From positions 928,001 to 992,000 of the forward strand of contig NZ_CP102931.1 of the NCBI RefSeq assembly GCF_024734665.1: a stretch of 64,000 nucleotides of DNA, in the 5' to 3' direction. Positions 17,300 through 26,694 of the stretch are shown here, one piece after another. The first letter of the stretch is position 1. Each line of letters starts with the position of its first letter. The notes under the pieces are model-generated. The model made no database searches. It was given only the letters and a program-made list of their open reading frames with translations, and was not told the DNA's origin. Position numbers and translations under genes: made by a program. The DNA comes from Variovorax paradoxus. GTDB taxonomy: Bacteria; Pseudomonadota; Gammaproteobacteria; Burkholderiales; Burkholderiaceae_C.

Positions 17300-17374
17300 T
17301 GATTTGGGCGAAACCATGCGTACAGCCGGTCGATACCGAACGGCCGCATCAGACCTGAAACTGGAGAACCCTGA

Positions 17375-18535
17375 ATGAAGAAAACCCTCACGGCATTCGC
17401 TGCCCTGGCCGTCTGCGGCCTGGCTTCTGCCCAATCGTCCGTCACGTTGTTCGGCGTCGTGGACGCTGGCCTGACCTACCAGTCGAGCACCTCGCGCGAC
17501 ACGACCACCGGCGCGTCGGTCAAGCAAAGCAAGACGAGCCTGGGCAACTCGGCCTACAACTCCAGCCGCATCGGCTTTCGCGGCACCGAGGACCTCGGCG
17601 GCGGGCTGGCAGCGAGCTTCTGGCTCGAAGCGCCCATCACCAACGACGACGGCGCCACCGGCGTGTCCACCTTCAGCCGCCGCTCCACCGTGAGCCTGTC
17701 GGGTGGCTTCGGCGAACTGCGCCTGGGCCGCGACTACACCGCCACCTTCTGGAACGACACCGTGTTCGATCCGTTCGGCACCAACGGCTCGGGCACCAAC
17801 GTCATCAGCACCGTCAGCGGCAACACCACCATCAACAACGCCAACTACGTGCGTGCCAGCAACTCGATCGGCTACTTCCTGCCGCCGAACCTGGGTGGTT
17901 TCTACGGCCAGGTGCAGTACAGCCTGCACGAGAACGCCAGCACCGACGCCACCAGCACGACGGCCGCCTCCAGCAGCACGGCTGGCCGCTACGTCGGTGG
18001 CCGCTTCGGCTACGCCAACGGTCCCCTGGACGTGGCACTGGCCGTGGGCCAGAGCACCGTCGTGGACACCACCGCGCTGGAGCGCAGGGTGCAGACCATC
18101 AACCTGGGCGCTTCGTACGACTTCGGTCCCGTCAAGCTGTTCGGCGAGCTGTCGAACGTGAAGAACAAGTTCGACTACGCGGCAGCGGCTGACACGCACG
18201 ACACCTACAACGGCTACCTGATCGGTGCGACCGTGCCGGTGGGCGCAGGCCTGATCCGCGTGGCGTACTCGCAAGTGCGCTACAACGAAGGCACGGCCGG
18301 CATCACGGGCGAAGACCCGATGGCACGCAAGTTCGCAGTTGGCTACGTGCACAACCTGTCCAAGCGCACGGCGCTGTATGCGACGGTGGCGCGCGTGAAC
18401 AACCGCAACGACGTGAACTACACGGGCAGCCTGGTGTCGGCCAGCACCACGGGCTACGGCAGCACGGGCACGGCCTACACGGGCCTGCCGCGCTCTTCCA
18501 CCGGCTACGACTTCGGTATCCGCCACGCGTTCTGA
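17375..18535 (+). CDS. Gram-negative trimeric porin (Burkholderiales type)
   Basis: A 386-residue general porin. The signal peptide MKKTLTAFAALAVCGLASA is cleaved before QSSVTLFGVVDAGLTYQ, the classic first strand of this family. Internal signatures are NSSRIGFRGTEDLGGGLAASFWLE and RRSTVSLSGGFGELRLGRDYT (the PEFGGD-like region). The C-terminal strand SSTGYDFGIRHAF ends in Phe, the signal for BamA recognition. It forms a 16-strand diffusion pore. The start is preceded by CTGGAGAACCC. Confidence 0.93.
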   Translation: MKKTLTAFAALAVCGLASAQSSVTLFGVVDAGLTYQSSTSRDTTTGASVKQSKTSLGNSAYNSSRIGFRGTEDLGGGLAASFWLEAPITNDDGATGVSTFSRRSTVSLSGGFGELRLGRDYTATFWNDTVFDPFGTNGSGTNVISTVSGNTTINNANYVRASNSIGYFLPPNLGGFYGQVQYSLHENASTDATSTTAASSSTAGRYVGGRFGYANGPLDVALAVGQSTVVDTTALERRVQTINLGASYDFGPVKLFGELSNVKNKFDYAAAADTHDTYNGYLIGATVPVGAGLIRVAYSQVRYNEGTAGITGEDPMARKFAVGYVHNLSKRTALYATVARVNNRNDVNYTGSLVSASTTGYGSTGTAYTGLPRSSTGYDFGIRHAF

Positions 18536-18554
18536 TGACGTGAGGACGTGACGG

Positions 18555-18587
18555 GGGCAGCGCGGCCGACAAGCCGCCGCGCTGCCC
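18555..18587 (+). terminator. GC-rich hairpin downstream of the porin gene
   Basis: An 11-bp perfect stem GGGCAGCGCGG / CCGCGCTGCCC with an 11-base loop, starting 19 bp after the porin stop. No U-tract follows, so it is either a weak terminator or an mRNA 3'-stabilising structure before pilQ. Confidence 0.45.
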
Positions 18588-18688
18588 GCTCCCGCTGCGC
18601 ATGGACTGCGCGGCGCCGGAGCATCGCTGCGCTCGGGAGGGACCTCAGGGCAGCGAGGAGATGGAGCCGCAGTTTCAAGGCAGGTGAA

Positions 18689-20809
18689 ATGAAAAAACAG
18701 TCATTCGTGCTCGCGCGCTGGTTGCGCGCGTCCGTCTTTTTGCTCGTTGCCTTCGGGTCGCTCGCAGCGGCACAGGCACAGAACAGAATCGAATCAGTCA
18801 CGGGCTCCGTGCAGGCAGGCAGCGAAGTGCTGCGTGTCGATTTTTCCGAACCGTTGGCAGCAGCGCCCAACGGCTTCGCCATCCAGTCGCCGGCGCGCAT
18901 CGCGCTCGACTTTCCTGGCATGACCAGCAGCCTGGGCCGGGAAGCCATCGACATCAGCCAGGGCAACCTTCGCTCCGTCAACGTGGTGCAGGCGGGCGAG
19001 CGCTCGCGCCTCGTGCTCAACCTGAAGCAGGCGACCGCTTACACGACCGAGCTGCGCGGCAAGTCGCTGCTGGTGGTGCTGCAGCCCGCGGCGGGCCCCG
19101 CGCTGGTGGCCTCCACGCCCTTCGAGTTTGCCGAGAACCGCAACCGCGACGTGCTGCCATTGCGCGACGTCGATTTCCGGCTGGGCAGCGAGGGTGCCGG
19201 CCGCGTGATCGTGTCGCTGCCCAACGACCAGGTGGGCGTGGATATTCGCCAGCAGGGCAAGGGCCTCGTGGTCGAGTTCACCAAGTCGTCGCTGCCCGAG
19301 GGGATGAACCGCCGGCTCGACGTGTCCGATTTCGGCACGCCGGTTCAGTCGGTGAGCATGCAGCAGTCAGGCGACCGCGTGCGCATGGTGATCGACCCGC
19401 GCGGCGAATGGGAGCACAGCGCCTACCAGAGCAACAGCCAGTTCGTGGTGGAGGTGCGTCCGCGCAAGGAAAACCCCAACAAGCTCGCGCAAGGCACGGG
19501 CTATAGCGGCGAGAAGCTGTCGCTGAACTTCCAGAACATCGAGATCCGCTCGCTGCTGCAGGTGATTGCGGACTTCACCAACTTCAACATCGTCACTTCC
19601 GACTCCGTCAGCGGCACGCTCACGCTGCGCCTGAAGGACGTGCCCTGGGACCAGGCGCTCGAGATCATCCTGGAGGCGAAGAACCTCGGCATGCGCAAGA
19701 GCGGCAGCGTGCTGCGCATCGCGCCTGAAGACGAGCTCAACGCCAAGGAAAAGATCAAGTACGAGGCGCAGGCCACGCTGCAGGGGCTGGAACAGCTGCG
19801 CACGCAGTCCTTCCAGCTCAACTATGCGAAGGCCGCCACGGTGGCGCAGGGCCTTACCGGCACCGGAAGCAGCGGAGGCGGCGGTGGCAGCTCGGGCTCG
19901 ACCACCCGCATCCTGAGTTCGCGCGGCAGCGTGCTGGCCGAGGTGCGCACCAACCAGCTCTTCGTGACCGACATTCCTTCGCGGCTGTCGCAGGTGGCTG
20001 ACCTCCTGCAGAAGCTCGACGTGCCGGTACGCCAGGTGCTGATCGAGGCGCGCTTCGTCGAGGCGACCGACACCTTCAGCAAGTCGCTGGGTGTCAAGCT
20101 CGGCGGCGGCTCCGTCAATTCGAACTCGTCGGTGGGCGTGACGCCTTCCGTCAGTTCGACCACGACCGGCGGCGTGACCACCACCACCAGCACAAACACC
20201 TATTCGAGCACCAGCTTCGTCAACCTGCCGGCTACCAGCACGACTGGCGATGCAGTCGGCACCTTCGCGCTGTCGCTGTTCAACTCGAGCCTGACGAAGA
20301 TGCTCAACCTCGAAATCTCCGCGCTGGAGGCGGACGGCAAGGGCAAGGTGGTGTCGAGCCCGCGCGTGGTGACGGCCGACCAGACCAAGGCGCTGATCGA
20401 GCAGGGCACCGAGCTGCCCTACCAGGTAGCTACATCGAGCGGCGCCACGTCCATTGCGTTCCGCAAGGCCAACCTCAAGCTCGAGGTAACGCCGCAGATA
20501 ACGCCCGAGGGCAACATCATCCTGGCGCTCGACGTCAACAAGGACACGGTGGGCCAATCGACCACCGCGGGCTACGCCATCAACACCAAGCACATCCAGA
20601 CCGAAGTGCTGGTGGAGAACGGCGGCACCGTCGTCATCGGCGGGGTCTTCGAGCTGACGGACACCAATTCGGAATCGCGCGTGCCGGTGCTGGGCGAACT
20701 GCCGGTGGTCGGCGCTCTGTTTCGCACCCGCAGCCGGGTCAACAACAAGACCGAGATGCTGATCTTCATCAGCCCGAAGATGATTTCGGATCGGAACGCG
20801 GCGCGTTGA
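18689..20809 (+). CDS. pilQ: type IV pilus secretin PilQ
   Basis: A 706-residue secretin. After a signal peptide (ending AAAQAQ) come two AMIN domains (about 30-130 and 150-250) that bind peptidoglycan. Then there is the STN/N0 region (GYSGEKLSLNFQNIEIRSLLQVIADFTNFNIV), an N1 domain with a Gly/Ser loop, and the secretin barrel with VLIEARFVEATDTFSKSLG and VPVLGELPVVGALFRTRSR. It forms the outer-membrane pore for the pilus. ATG 18689 is just after an AGGTGAA ribosome site. PilQ is normally last in pilMNOPQ, but here it stands alone after a porin, so it is a relocated or second secretin. Confidence 0.92.
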   Translation: MKKQSFVLARWLRASVFLLVAFGSLAAAQAQNRIESVTGSVQAGSEVLRVDFSEPLAAAPNGFAIQSPARIALDFPGMTSSLGREAIDISQGNLRSVNVVQAGERSRLVLNLKQATAYTTELRGKSLLVVLQPAAGPALVASTPFEFAENRNRDVLPLRDVDFRLGSEGAGRVIVSLPNDQVGVDIRQQGKGLVVEFTKSSLPEGMNRRLDVSDFGTPVQSVSMQQSGDRVRMVIDPRGEWEHSAYQSNSQFVVEVRPRKENPNKLAQGTGYSGEKLSLNFQNIEIRSLLQVIADFTNFNIVTSDSVSGTLTLRLKDVPWDQALEIILEAKNLGMRKSGSVLRIAPEDELNAKEKIKYEAQATLQGLEQLRTQSFQLNYAKAATVAQGLTGTGSSGGGGGSSGSTTRILSSRGSVLAEVRTNQLFVTDIPSRLSQVADLLQKLDVPVRQVLIEARFVEATDTFSKSLGVKLGGGSVNSNSSVGVTPSVSSTTTGGVTTTTSTNTYSSTSFVNLPATSTTGDAVGTFALSLFNSSLTKMLNLEISALEADGKGKVVSSPRVVTADQTKALIEQGTELPYQVATSSGATSIAFRKANLKLEVTPQITPEGNIILALDVNKDTVGQSTTAGYAINTKHIQTEVLVENGGTVVIGGVFELTDTNSESRVPVLGELPVVGALFRTRSRVNNKTEMLIFISPKMISDRNAAR

Positions 20810-20818
20810 GGCGGATCG

Positions 20819-21601
20819 CTACAGGCGCATCAGGGATCGCTTCTGGCTCTCGGCCTTCTTCGCGGCCTGCAGTCTCAGGCCCAACGCTGTCGCCTGGGCT
20901 GCAATCTGGTCTCTCAGGGCCCTCACCCGGTCCCTGAGCGCGACGAGATTCGCCGTGATGGTGGCGCGGCGCACGGGGTCGGCGCCGTCGACCAGGCGGC
21001 ACACGTTTTCTATGCCCGACAAGAGGCCTTCCAGCTGGGTGATGAGGAACAGGCATTCCTTGCGCAGCAAAGTGAGCTTCTTCACCAGCGCCTTGAGGGT
21101 CTGCAGGTTCCCCGTCAACGTCACCGCGAGCTGTTGTGTGATCTCTGTCGCATGTGGCTGCCACTGCGTCTGGAATCTGAAGAGCACGTTGGTGAAGATC
21201 GGTACGGTCGCCAGATGCATGTCGGACCCCAGTGCCAGCTGGGTCAGGTGGCGCGTCCGTTGGCTCGTTCGGCGCAGCGCGCCCAGTACCGGCACCAGCC
21301 CGGGTCCGATGTTGGTCAGGATCAGGTGGAGTATTTCCACGGGCATCGACAGCAGGCCGACCGGCATGGGCTGGTGTGCGATGGGAACTATCGTGATGGT
21401 GTTGGAGGCGGACTGAACAGCCACTGAGCCGCCTGGGGGCGGTGGCAGATCGGGAGGCGGGTGAGGAGAGTCGGGCGCCAAGTCCTCCGGCAGAGTGCCT
21501 TCGTCAACAAAGGGGCCGCACCTTGGGCGCTGCGTGCAATAGACCGGGGGAGTGTGCGGGTCCCAGCATTTCAGACCGCAGCTGCAGACGTAGGGTGGCA
21601 T
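20819..21601 (-). CDS. unknown protein with Cys-rich N-terminus and F-box-like segment
   Basis: A 260-residue protein I do not recognise. Residues 1-30 hold five cysteines (6, 8, 12, 22, 28) in a zinc-ribbon-like spacing. A Pro-rich linker covers about 44-58. Residues 84-124 (SMPVEILHLILTNIGPG, then VPVLGALRRTSQRTRHL) have the hydrophobic pattern of a eukaryotic-type F-box: LP-x-E-hh-x-x-Ih-x-x-h, then a helix ending in R-x-W/R-R. The C-terminal half is helical with coiled-coil character. There is no signal peptide or TM segment. The F-box reading rests on pattern only. It converges on pilQ with a 9-bp gap. Confidence 0.6.
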   Translation of the reverse strand: MPPYVCSCGLKCWDPHTPPVYCTQRPRCGPFVDEGTLPEDLAPDSPHPPPDLPPPPGGSVAVQSASNTITIVPIAHQPMPVGLLSMPVEILHLILTNIGPGLVPVLGALRRTSQRTRHLTQLALGSDMHLATVPIFTNVLFRFQTQWQPHATEITQQLAVTLTGNLQTLKALVKKLTLLRKECLFLITQLEGLLSGIENVCRLVDGADPVRRATITANLVALRDRVRALRDQIAAQATALGLRLQAAKKAESQKRSLMRL

Positions 21602-21674
21602 CGCTGTTCTCCTCGAAGTGCGATGGAGGCCGTCGTTCCGCTCGCAATTCTCGAAGAGTGCCGTCCGTCTGCAA

Positions 21675-21971
21675 TCACCCGATCATGTGATCCGCCCCTG
21701 GTGCCTGCCGGATGGCCATCCCGCCCGGCGCTGCCTCGGCTTCTTCCTGCTCCACCCAATGCGTCCCTGCACCGTGAGCCCTGTTGCCGGCCTCCACGGC
21801 CGCCTGGAACGCGGCACGCACCGACGGCGTGTCGGGCTCCCACAGCCAGTGCCCCTCGACAGGGTGCCCGAACAGGCCCACGCACGGCAACCGCCAGCGC
21901 AGGCGGATCCATGGGCGCGAAGCTGCGGGAGTGCACATGCCGGCGAGTCTGCGCGGCGATGTGGGAGACAT
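21675..21971 (-). CDS. small hypothetical protein
   Basis: A 98-residue reading frame of unknown function, Trp/Pro-rich at the centre (LPCVGLFGHPVEGHWLWEPD) with an Ala/Glu-rich helix after it (SVRAAFQAAVEAGNRAHG). Composition looks protein-like, unlike the Arg-rich overlapping frames. An internal ATG at 21938 is an alternative start. No good ribosome site is visible. It is the only plausible gene between 21602 and 22012. Confidence 0.4.
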   Translation of the reverse strand: MSPTSPRRLAGMCTPAASRPWIRLRWRLPCVGLFGHPVEGHWLWEPDTPSVRAAFQAAVEAGNRAHGAGTHWVEQEEAEAAPGGMAIRQAPGADHMIG

Positions 21972-22012
21972 CTTGAGGGGGCCGCCTTGCTTGCAGTCGG
22001 CAATGCTCTTCT

Positions 22013-25000
22013 TTACTGCCCATCGGTCAGCCGCCGCCACGAGAGGCGGCGTGTGCTGCTCGAGGAGGAGACCGGAATGGTGGTTGTCGTCACGGCACCG
22101 GTGGAGTCCTTGGTGGTGGCGACGGTCTTGCCGCTGCTGGTTACCGCGAGCGCAGCCGAACTCGACAAGCCCGAACTCGACAGCAGCACGCCCGTATTGC
22201 TGGCGCCCGACACCGCGAGGCCAGTGGCGTAGTTGACGTAGTTGATGTAGCTGGAGCCGCCGGTGCTGCAGGCGCCCGAGGTGCTGGGCGTGTTGGAGAC
22301 GTAGACCAGCGTGCCGGAAGAAAGCACCGGGTCTTCGTCGACGCGTTCGCCCGACTCGGGCATGTCCACGAACCAGCCGTACATGGTGCTGAAATTGGTG
22401 GTGTAGCTCACTGAACTGGCAGCCGTGCGCACCCCGGAGGAATCGGTGAGCGTCAGCTTGACGAAGCAGTTGGTCACCGTTCCCGTGCCGCATGCATTGC
22501 TGCGCGGGTTGCTGTAGATGGCGCTGGTGGTGGAGCTGCCGCTCAGCGAGTCCTTGATGGCGTACATGGACTGCACCTGTGTCGTCGTGATATCGGTCAC
22601 GCCCAGGTAGGAGCCGGTGCCCACGAAGACCACGTGCTGGCTGCTCACCAGCCCTAGTTCCGGCGCGGTGGTGATGGGCTGGCGGGTGCCCGAGCTGTCC
22701 GACAGCGTGGCCAGAAGTTGCACCGTGGCGCTGCCGCTGCTGGAGGCCAGGGCGCTGATGTCGAAGCGCCAGAGATTGCCGAACAGGTCGCCGCCGTAAA
22801 GCTGGGTGGTCGTGTTGTCGGTGGAGCTGCTGGTCCAGCCGCTGATCTTCGCCAGGCCGCTGGGGCAAGGCGCGACGGAACAGCCGGTCACCGTGCCACC
22901 GCTGGAGGTGGTGCCCATGCCGTTGTCGATCTTCTTGATCAGCGCGCCGGTCATGGCGTTTCTCACCCACAGGTGGCCTTCGCCGTCGCCGTCGGAGACG
23001 TTGTTGTAGCCGGAGCTGAGGATGACCGCCCAGGTCCCGTCCGACAGCTTGGTGATCACCGGGGCGCCATAGGTGTAGCCCAGGTCCACGTCGTACAGAT
23101 TGGGCGTGAGCGTGCTGCTCGAGCTGAACTCCCACAGCACCGTCGGAGAGGCCGGGTTCGTCACGTCCAGCGCGTAGTACGCGCGGCCGCCATCGCCCAG
23201 GCCGCCCACGATGATGGTGTGCCAGGCACTGTTGTAGTAGACGTCGGCCTGCGTGATCTGGCCGTCCACGAAGTAGACGTGGTTGGACGCATAGTTCTTG
23301 TCCGCCAGCTTGTACAGATTGGGCAGCAGAACCGAGGGAATGTACGCCCAGGTCTCGGCGCCCGTGTCGGCGTTGAAGGCATGCAGCATGCCGTCGTTGG
23401 AGCCCACATAGACCATGCCCTGGCGCGAGGCGTAGGTGGACTTGAAGGTGGCATAACCCGAGTCGCTGTAGCTGCGCGAGGGGGCCTTGATGTACACCGG
23501 CGTGGAGTTGACGACGTCGCCCAGGACGTGGGTGCGCGAACGGTAGTACTTGGTGTTGGTGGAGCCTTCGTTGCTGCGGTCGCCACGCAGGTAGTTCACC
23601 AGGTTCACTGCGCCCGCGCCGGTGGTGGTGCCGGCGGTGGAACTGTCCACCTGGGATGCCGTCGCCAGACAGGCGCTGCCTGAACTACACAGCTGGGACA
23701 GCGTGCTGATCGACGCGATCTTGAAGTAGCCCTGCATCGTTGTCGTGAGCGCATCCCAGGAAAAACTGAGCTTCGTCGCGGTGCTGGGGTCGTAGGTGAA
23801 GATGGTGCGCGAGGCGTAGCCGACGTTGTCCAGCAGTGCCGTGGTGGTGAGGCTGCCCGAAGTGCTCGAGCAGTCGGAGCCCGCGCCCGACTCGGCCCAG
23901 TCCGCCGTGGTGGAGGTGACCCCGGTGCTGGAATTGACTGCATAGCGCGCCAATTCGCCAAACCACTTGCCGGAACAATAGGTGGTCGAGAAGGTGTAGC
24001 CAGTCGAGGTGGAGGTCAGCACGGCGGCGCTTTGCGTGACCGCTGCGGAGCTGCTGGTCGTGGCGTCCACGGTATTGAGGAAGTTGGTCAGGCTGGTCTT
24101 GATGTCGGATGCATTCGAGGCGCTGTAGTAGCCGCCCCGGCCGTTGACGGCGGCATGCCAGAGGTCGTCGATGGCGGTTTGAGTGTTGCTGACCGGCGTG
24201 GGCCAGTTGCAGCTGCCGGAACTCTGCCAGTTGCATACCCCCGCAGCCTGCGTCGTGCTGCTGGTAGCGGTGCCGTTGGCGATGTCGTAGTAGTCGCCGC
24301 TCGTGGCGTTCGCATAGTCCGCGTCGAACAGCATGTAGCCCGAGGCACCCAGGCCGATGGTGGATGTCACCATGTTCTGGCGCTTGTTGGAATAGCTGTT
24401 GCTGGAGACGTCCGTGCCGCTCGTGTTTGTTGCGTTGCTCAGGGAGGATGAGCGCAGATCGGTGACGTAGTAGTACTCCGCCGTGTCGGCCAAGGTGTTG
24501 GACACCGCATTGCCATCGAGATAGGGGCGGGACTCACTGCCGTCCTGATCGCCGATGGCGGTCGTGCCGTCGACCTTGTAGGGCGTTGCGGTCTCGTTCC
24601 AGTAGCCGTCGGTCGACAGCAGCGTGTAGTTGCGCTGGCAGGCGTACTGCATCGGGTCGGTGGTCGTGACACCATTGATGGAGGAAACCTTGGCGGCGTA
24701 GTAGCGGCCGGCATTCGACAGTGCGGTGCGAAGCGGCGTGGTGCCGCTGGCCTGGGCCGCCAGGAGCTTGCCGTACCACAGCGACTTCTGCCCGCCGCTG
24801 GTGGTGGTGTTGTCGGCGATGTTCAGGAAATCCGTCGAACTGCTGACCTTGTTGATGGTCATGTAGCCCAGCCGGTAGCTGGAAGTCAGCCCGCTGAAGG
24901 CGAGGGTCGTGGCGCTCTTCATCGCTTGCATGCGCGTGTGGTAGTAAGCCCACCAGTTGGCGAAGTTGGTCATCTCCTCCGCATAGGTGCAGGTGGTGCT

Positions 25001-26083
25001 GTTGGTGGTGCAGTCGGTGCGCGTCGTGGAGCGGGCGCTCGTGCCGGGGTAGGCATAGGACGTTGTGCTGCTGCTGATGGTGGTCTGCACCCAACTGCCT
25101 GGCGTGCCTCCGCTGAAGGCGGTGACGGTGGCCGTCATGCTGCCGGATTGCGTGACCACGGGCGAATAGCCATAGGCATCGGCGCCTTTGGGCGAGGTAA
25201 TGGTCACGGTGCTGCCGCTGCGGCTGGCGCTGTAGCCGGCAATGCCGCAGTTGCCGGTCTTGCTGCTGGTGCAGTTGTTGATGGCAGTGACGATGTTGGT
25301 GGCCACCGTGGTGGACGACGTGCTGGCCGAGGTCGTGGCCGAGAGAATCTGCACGCCGTTGACCGTGATGCCGCTGATACTCGTGCTGCCCGATCCGCTG
25401 ATGACGATCGTTGCGGTGGAGCTTATGCCCGGATACCGCGGGTACTTGTAGGTGGCCGGTGCGGAGGTGCTGTCGACGTAGACGGCCTGGCAGGTGCTCA
25501 GTGCGGACGTGGTGCACCAGCGCAGGTAGGCCGGGTAGGCATAGGCGGTGGTGGCCGCGCTCTGCTTGTTGCAGGTGCGCAGGTTGGCCGAGGAGCAGTA
25601 CTCGCCAGGAATGAAGGTGTAGTACGTGGCGGGGGTGCTTGTTCCCGTGAGGTCGGTCGTGCCCGTGGAGATGATGCCGAAGCCGTCGGTTGGCACCTTG
25701 GCCCATGCCGACGTGTTGGCCGAGGTCATGCTGGTGTAGCTGGTGCTGGCGTAGTTGACAGGCGGTGTATAGGTGACCGACGGGTCGTAGTAAATGCCGT
25801 TGAAGCGGCTGTTGCGGTAGAGGTACGGATAGCTGCTGGCGCTGTAGTCGTCTGCCCAGTCCGGGAGGTAGGCAGAGCTCATGCTGCCGGAGTTGTCCAG
25901 GATGAACATGATGTTGGGCTTGACCAGCGTGGCCGAGGATGTTTCCAGCGGGGCCGTGGCCAGGTCGGTGAGAGCACCGAAGGCGGGTGCTCCGAGGATC
26001 AGCGCCAGGGCGCCTACACAGGCGCCCACATGGGCACGCCAGCAGCCGGCGATCGACCTGCGGCCGGGAAGAAACATATTCAT
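22013..26083 (-). CDS. pilY1: PilY1 type IV pilus tip-associated adhesin/assembly factor
   Basis: A 1356-residue exported protein. The signal peptide ends near GAPAFGA. An N-terminal von Willebrand A domain has the metal-binding DNSGSM (D63, S65, S67). A long Ser/Thr-rich middle follows, and the C-terminal third is the PilY1 beta-propeller (GMVYVGSNDGMLHAFNADTG, TIIVGGLGDGGRAYYALDVTNP, YGAPVITKLSDGTWAVILSSGYN). PilY1 promotes pilus extension, adhesion and surface sensing. Its ATG overlaps the pilX stop, and it ends the minor-pilin operon. Simple Ser/Thr-rich coding (many agc/acc/gtg codons) makes this stretch look unlike its neighbours. Confidence 0.93.
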   Translation of the reverse strand: MNMFLPGRRSIAGCWRAHVGACVGALALILGAPAFGALTDLATAPLETSSATLVKPNIMFILDNSGSMSSAYLPDWADDYSASSYPYLYRNSRFNGIYYDPSVTYTPPVNYASTSYTSMTSANTSAWAKVPTDGFGIISTGTTDLTGTSTPATYYTFIPGEYCSSANLRTCNKQSAATTAYAYPAYLRWCTTSALSTCQAVYVDSTSAPATYKYPRYPGISSTATIVISGSGSTSISGITVNGVQILSATTSASTSSTTVATNIVTAINNCTSSKTGNCGIAGYSASRSGSTVTITSPKGADAYGYSPVVTQSGSMTATVTAFSGGTPGSWVQTTISSSTTSYAYPGTSARSTTRTDCTTNSTTCTYAEEMTNFANWWAYYHTRMQAMKSATTLAFSGLTSSYRLGYMTINKVSSSTDFLNIADNTTTSGGQKSLWYGKLLAAQASGTTPLRTALSNAGRYYAAKVSSINGVTTTDPMQYACQRNYTLLSTDGYWNETATPYKVDGTTAIGDQDGSESRPYLDGNAVSNTLADTAEYYYVTDLRSSSLSNATNTSGTDVSSNSYSNKRQNMVTSTIGLGASGYMLFDADYANATSGDYYDIANGTATSSTTQAAGVCNWQSSGSCNWPTPVSNTQTAIDDLWHAAVNGRGGYYSASNASDIKTSLTNFLNTVDATTSSSAAVTQSAAVLTSTSTGYTFSTTYCSGKWFGELARYAVNSSTGVTSTTADWAESGAGSDCSSTSGSLTTTALLDNVGYASRTIFTYDPSTATKLSFSWDALTTTMQGYFKIASISTLSQLCSSGSACLATASQVDSSTAGTTTGAGAVNLVNYLRGDRSNEGSTNTKYYRSRTHVLGDVVNSTPVYIKAPSRSYSDSGYATFKSTYASRQGMVYVGSNDGMLHAFNADTGAETWAYIPSVLLPNLYKLADKNYASNHVYFVDGQITQADVYYNSAWHTIIVGGLGDGGRAYYALDVTNPASPTVLWEFSSSSTLTPNLYDVDLGYTYGAPVITKLSDGTWAVILSSGYNNVSDGDGEGHLWVRNAMTGALIKKIDNGMGTTSSGGTVTGCSVAPCPSGLAKISGWTSSSTDNTTTQLYGGDLFGNLWRFDISALASSSGSATVQLLATLSDSSGTRQPITTAPELGLVSSQHVVFVGTGSYLGVTDITTTQVQSMYAIKDSLSGSSTTSAIYSNPRSNACGTGTVTNCFVKLTLTDSSGVRTAASSVSYTTNFSTMYGWFVDMPESGERVDEDPVLSSGTLVYVSNTPSTSGACSTGGSSYINYVNYATGLAVSGASNTGVLLSSSGLSSSAALAVTSSGKTVATTKDSTGAVTTTTIPVSSSSSTRRLSWRRLTDGQ

Positions 26084-26694
26084 AGGGCGACCATGGCTTG
26101 CGTGAAAGAGACGGTATTGCGCGGCCCGCTCACCTTGACGGTGATGCGGTAATAGACCTGGGTACTGGACGTTTGGGTGCTGCCAGACTTTTTGCTTCCG
26201 CCGGTGTTCACGCTCATGGGTGAACTGCCACAACCGTTGGTGGATGACGCATCGCCTGTGCTGGCGCACATGCGCTGGATCAGGTAGGCAGCGGTATTGC
26301 CCGAGCTGTCCTGGCTCAGCTGGATGGCGGTGTAACCCGCACTGACCAATTGGGTCCACAGCTGCGACCAGGACTGCGTGCTGCTGGGGTCGGTGCGCGT
26401 GGCGGCGTAGCCATGACTCGCCTGGTTGCAGGCCAGCACGGAGGTTCCTGTCGAACAAGTGCTGGCGGTGCTGGAACTGGTCTGTCCGCTGTTGTTCTCC
26501 AGCCAGGTCACCGCCGTCTCCACCGCCTGGTCGGCAGAGGTGGAAGCCGCCTGTTCGAAGGCCAGGTTGCCGGCGATGCTCGCCGAGCTGGAGACGGTGC
26601 GCATGAGGCCGATCGCGGCCATGCTCATGATCGCCAGTGCAATCAGGACGATGATCATGACGAAGCCACTCTGCCTGCGCTGCGGGCTCAGCAT
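26080..26694 (-). CDS. pilX: minor pilin PilX
   Basis: A 204-residue minor pilin. It has a short basic leader ending QSG, then FVMIIVLIALAIMSMAAIGLM as the hydrophobic N-helix. Position 5 of the mature helix is Ile instead of Glu, as in tip-type (GspK-like) pseudopilins. The C-terminal part is Ser/Thr-rich with paired cysteines. It is probably part of the tip complex with PilY1, PilW and PilV. It overlaps both pilW (7 bp) and pilY1 (4 bp). Confidence 0.88.
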   Translation of the reverse strand: MLSPQRRQSGFVMIIVLIALAIMSMAAIGLMRTVSSSASIAGNLAFEQAASTSADQAVETAVTWLENNSGQTSSSTASTCSTGTSVLACNQASHGYAATRTDPSSTQSWSQLWTQLVSAGYTAIQLSQDSSGNTAAYLIQRMCASTGDASSTNGCGSSPMSVNTGGSKKSGSTQTSSTQVYYRITVKVSGPRNTVSFTQAMVAL

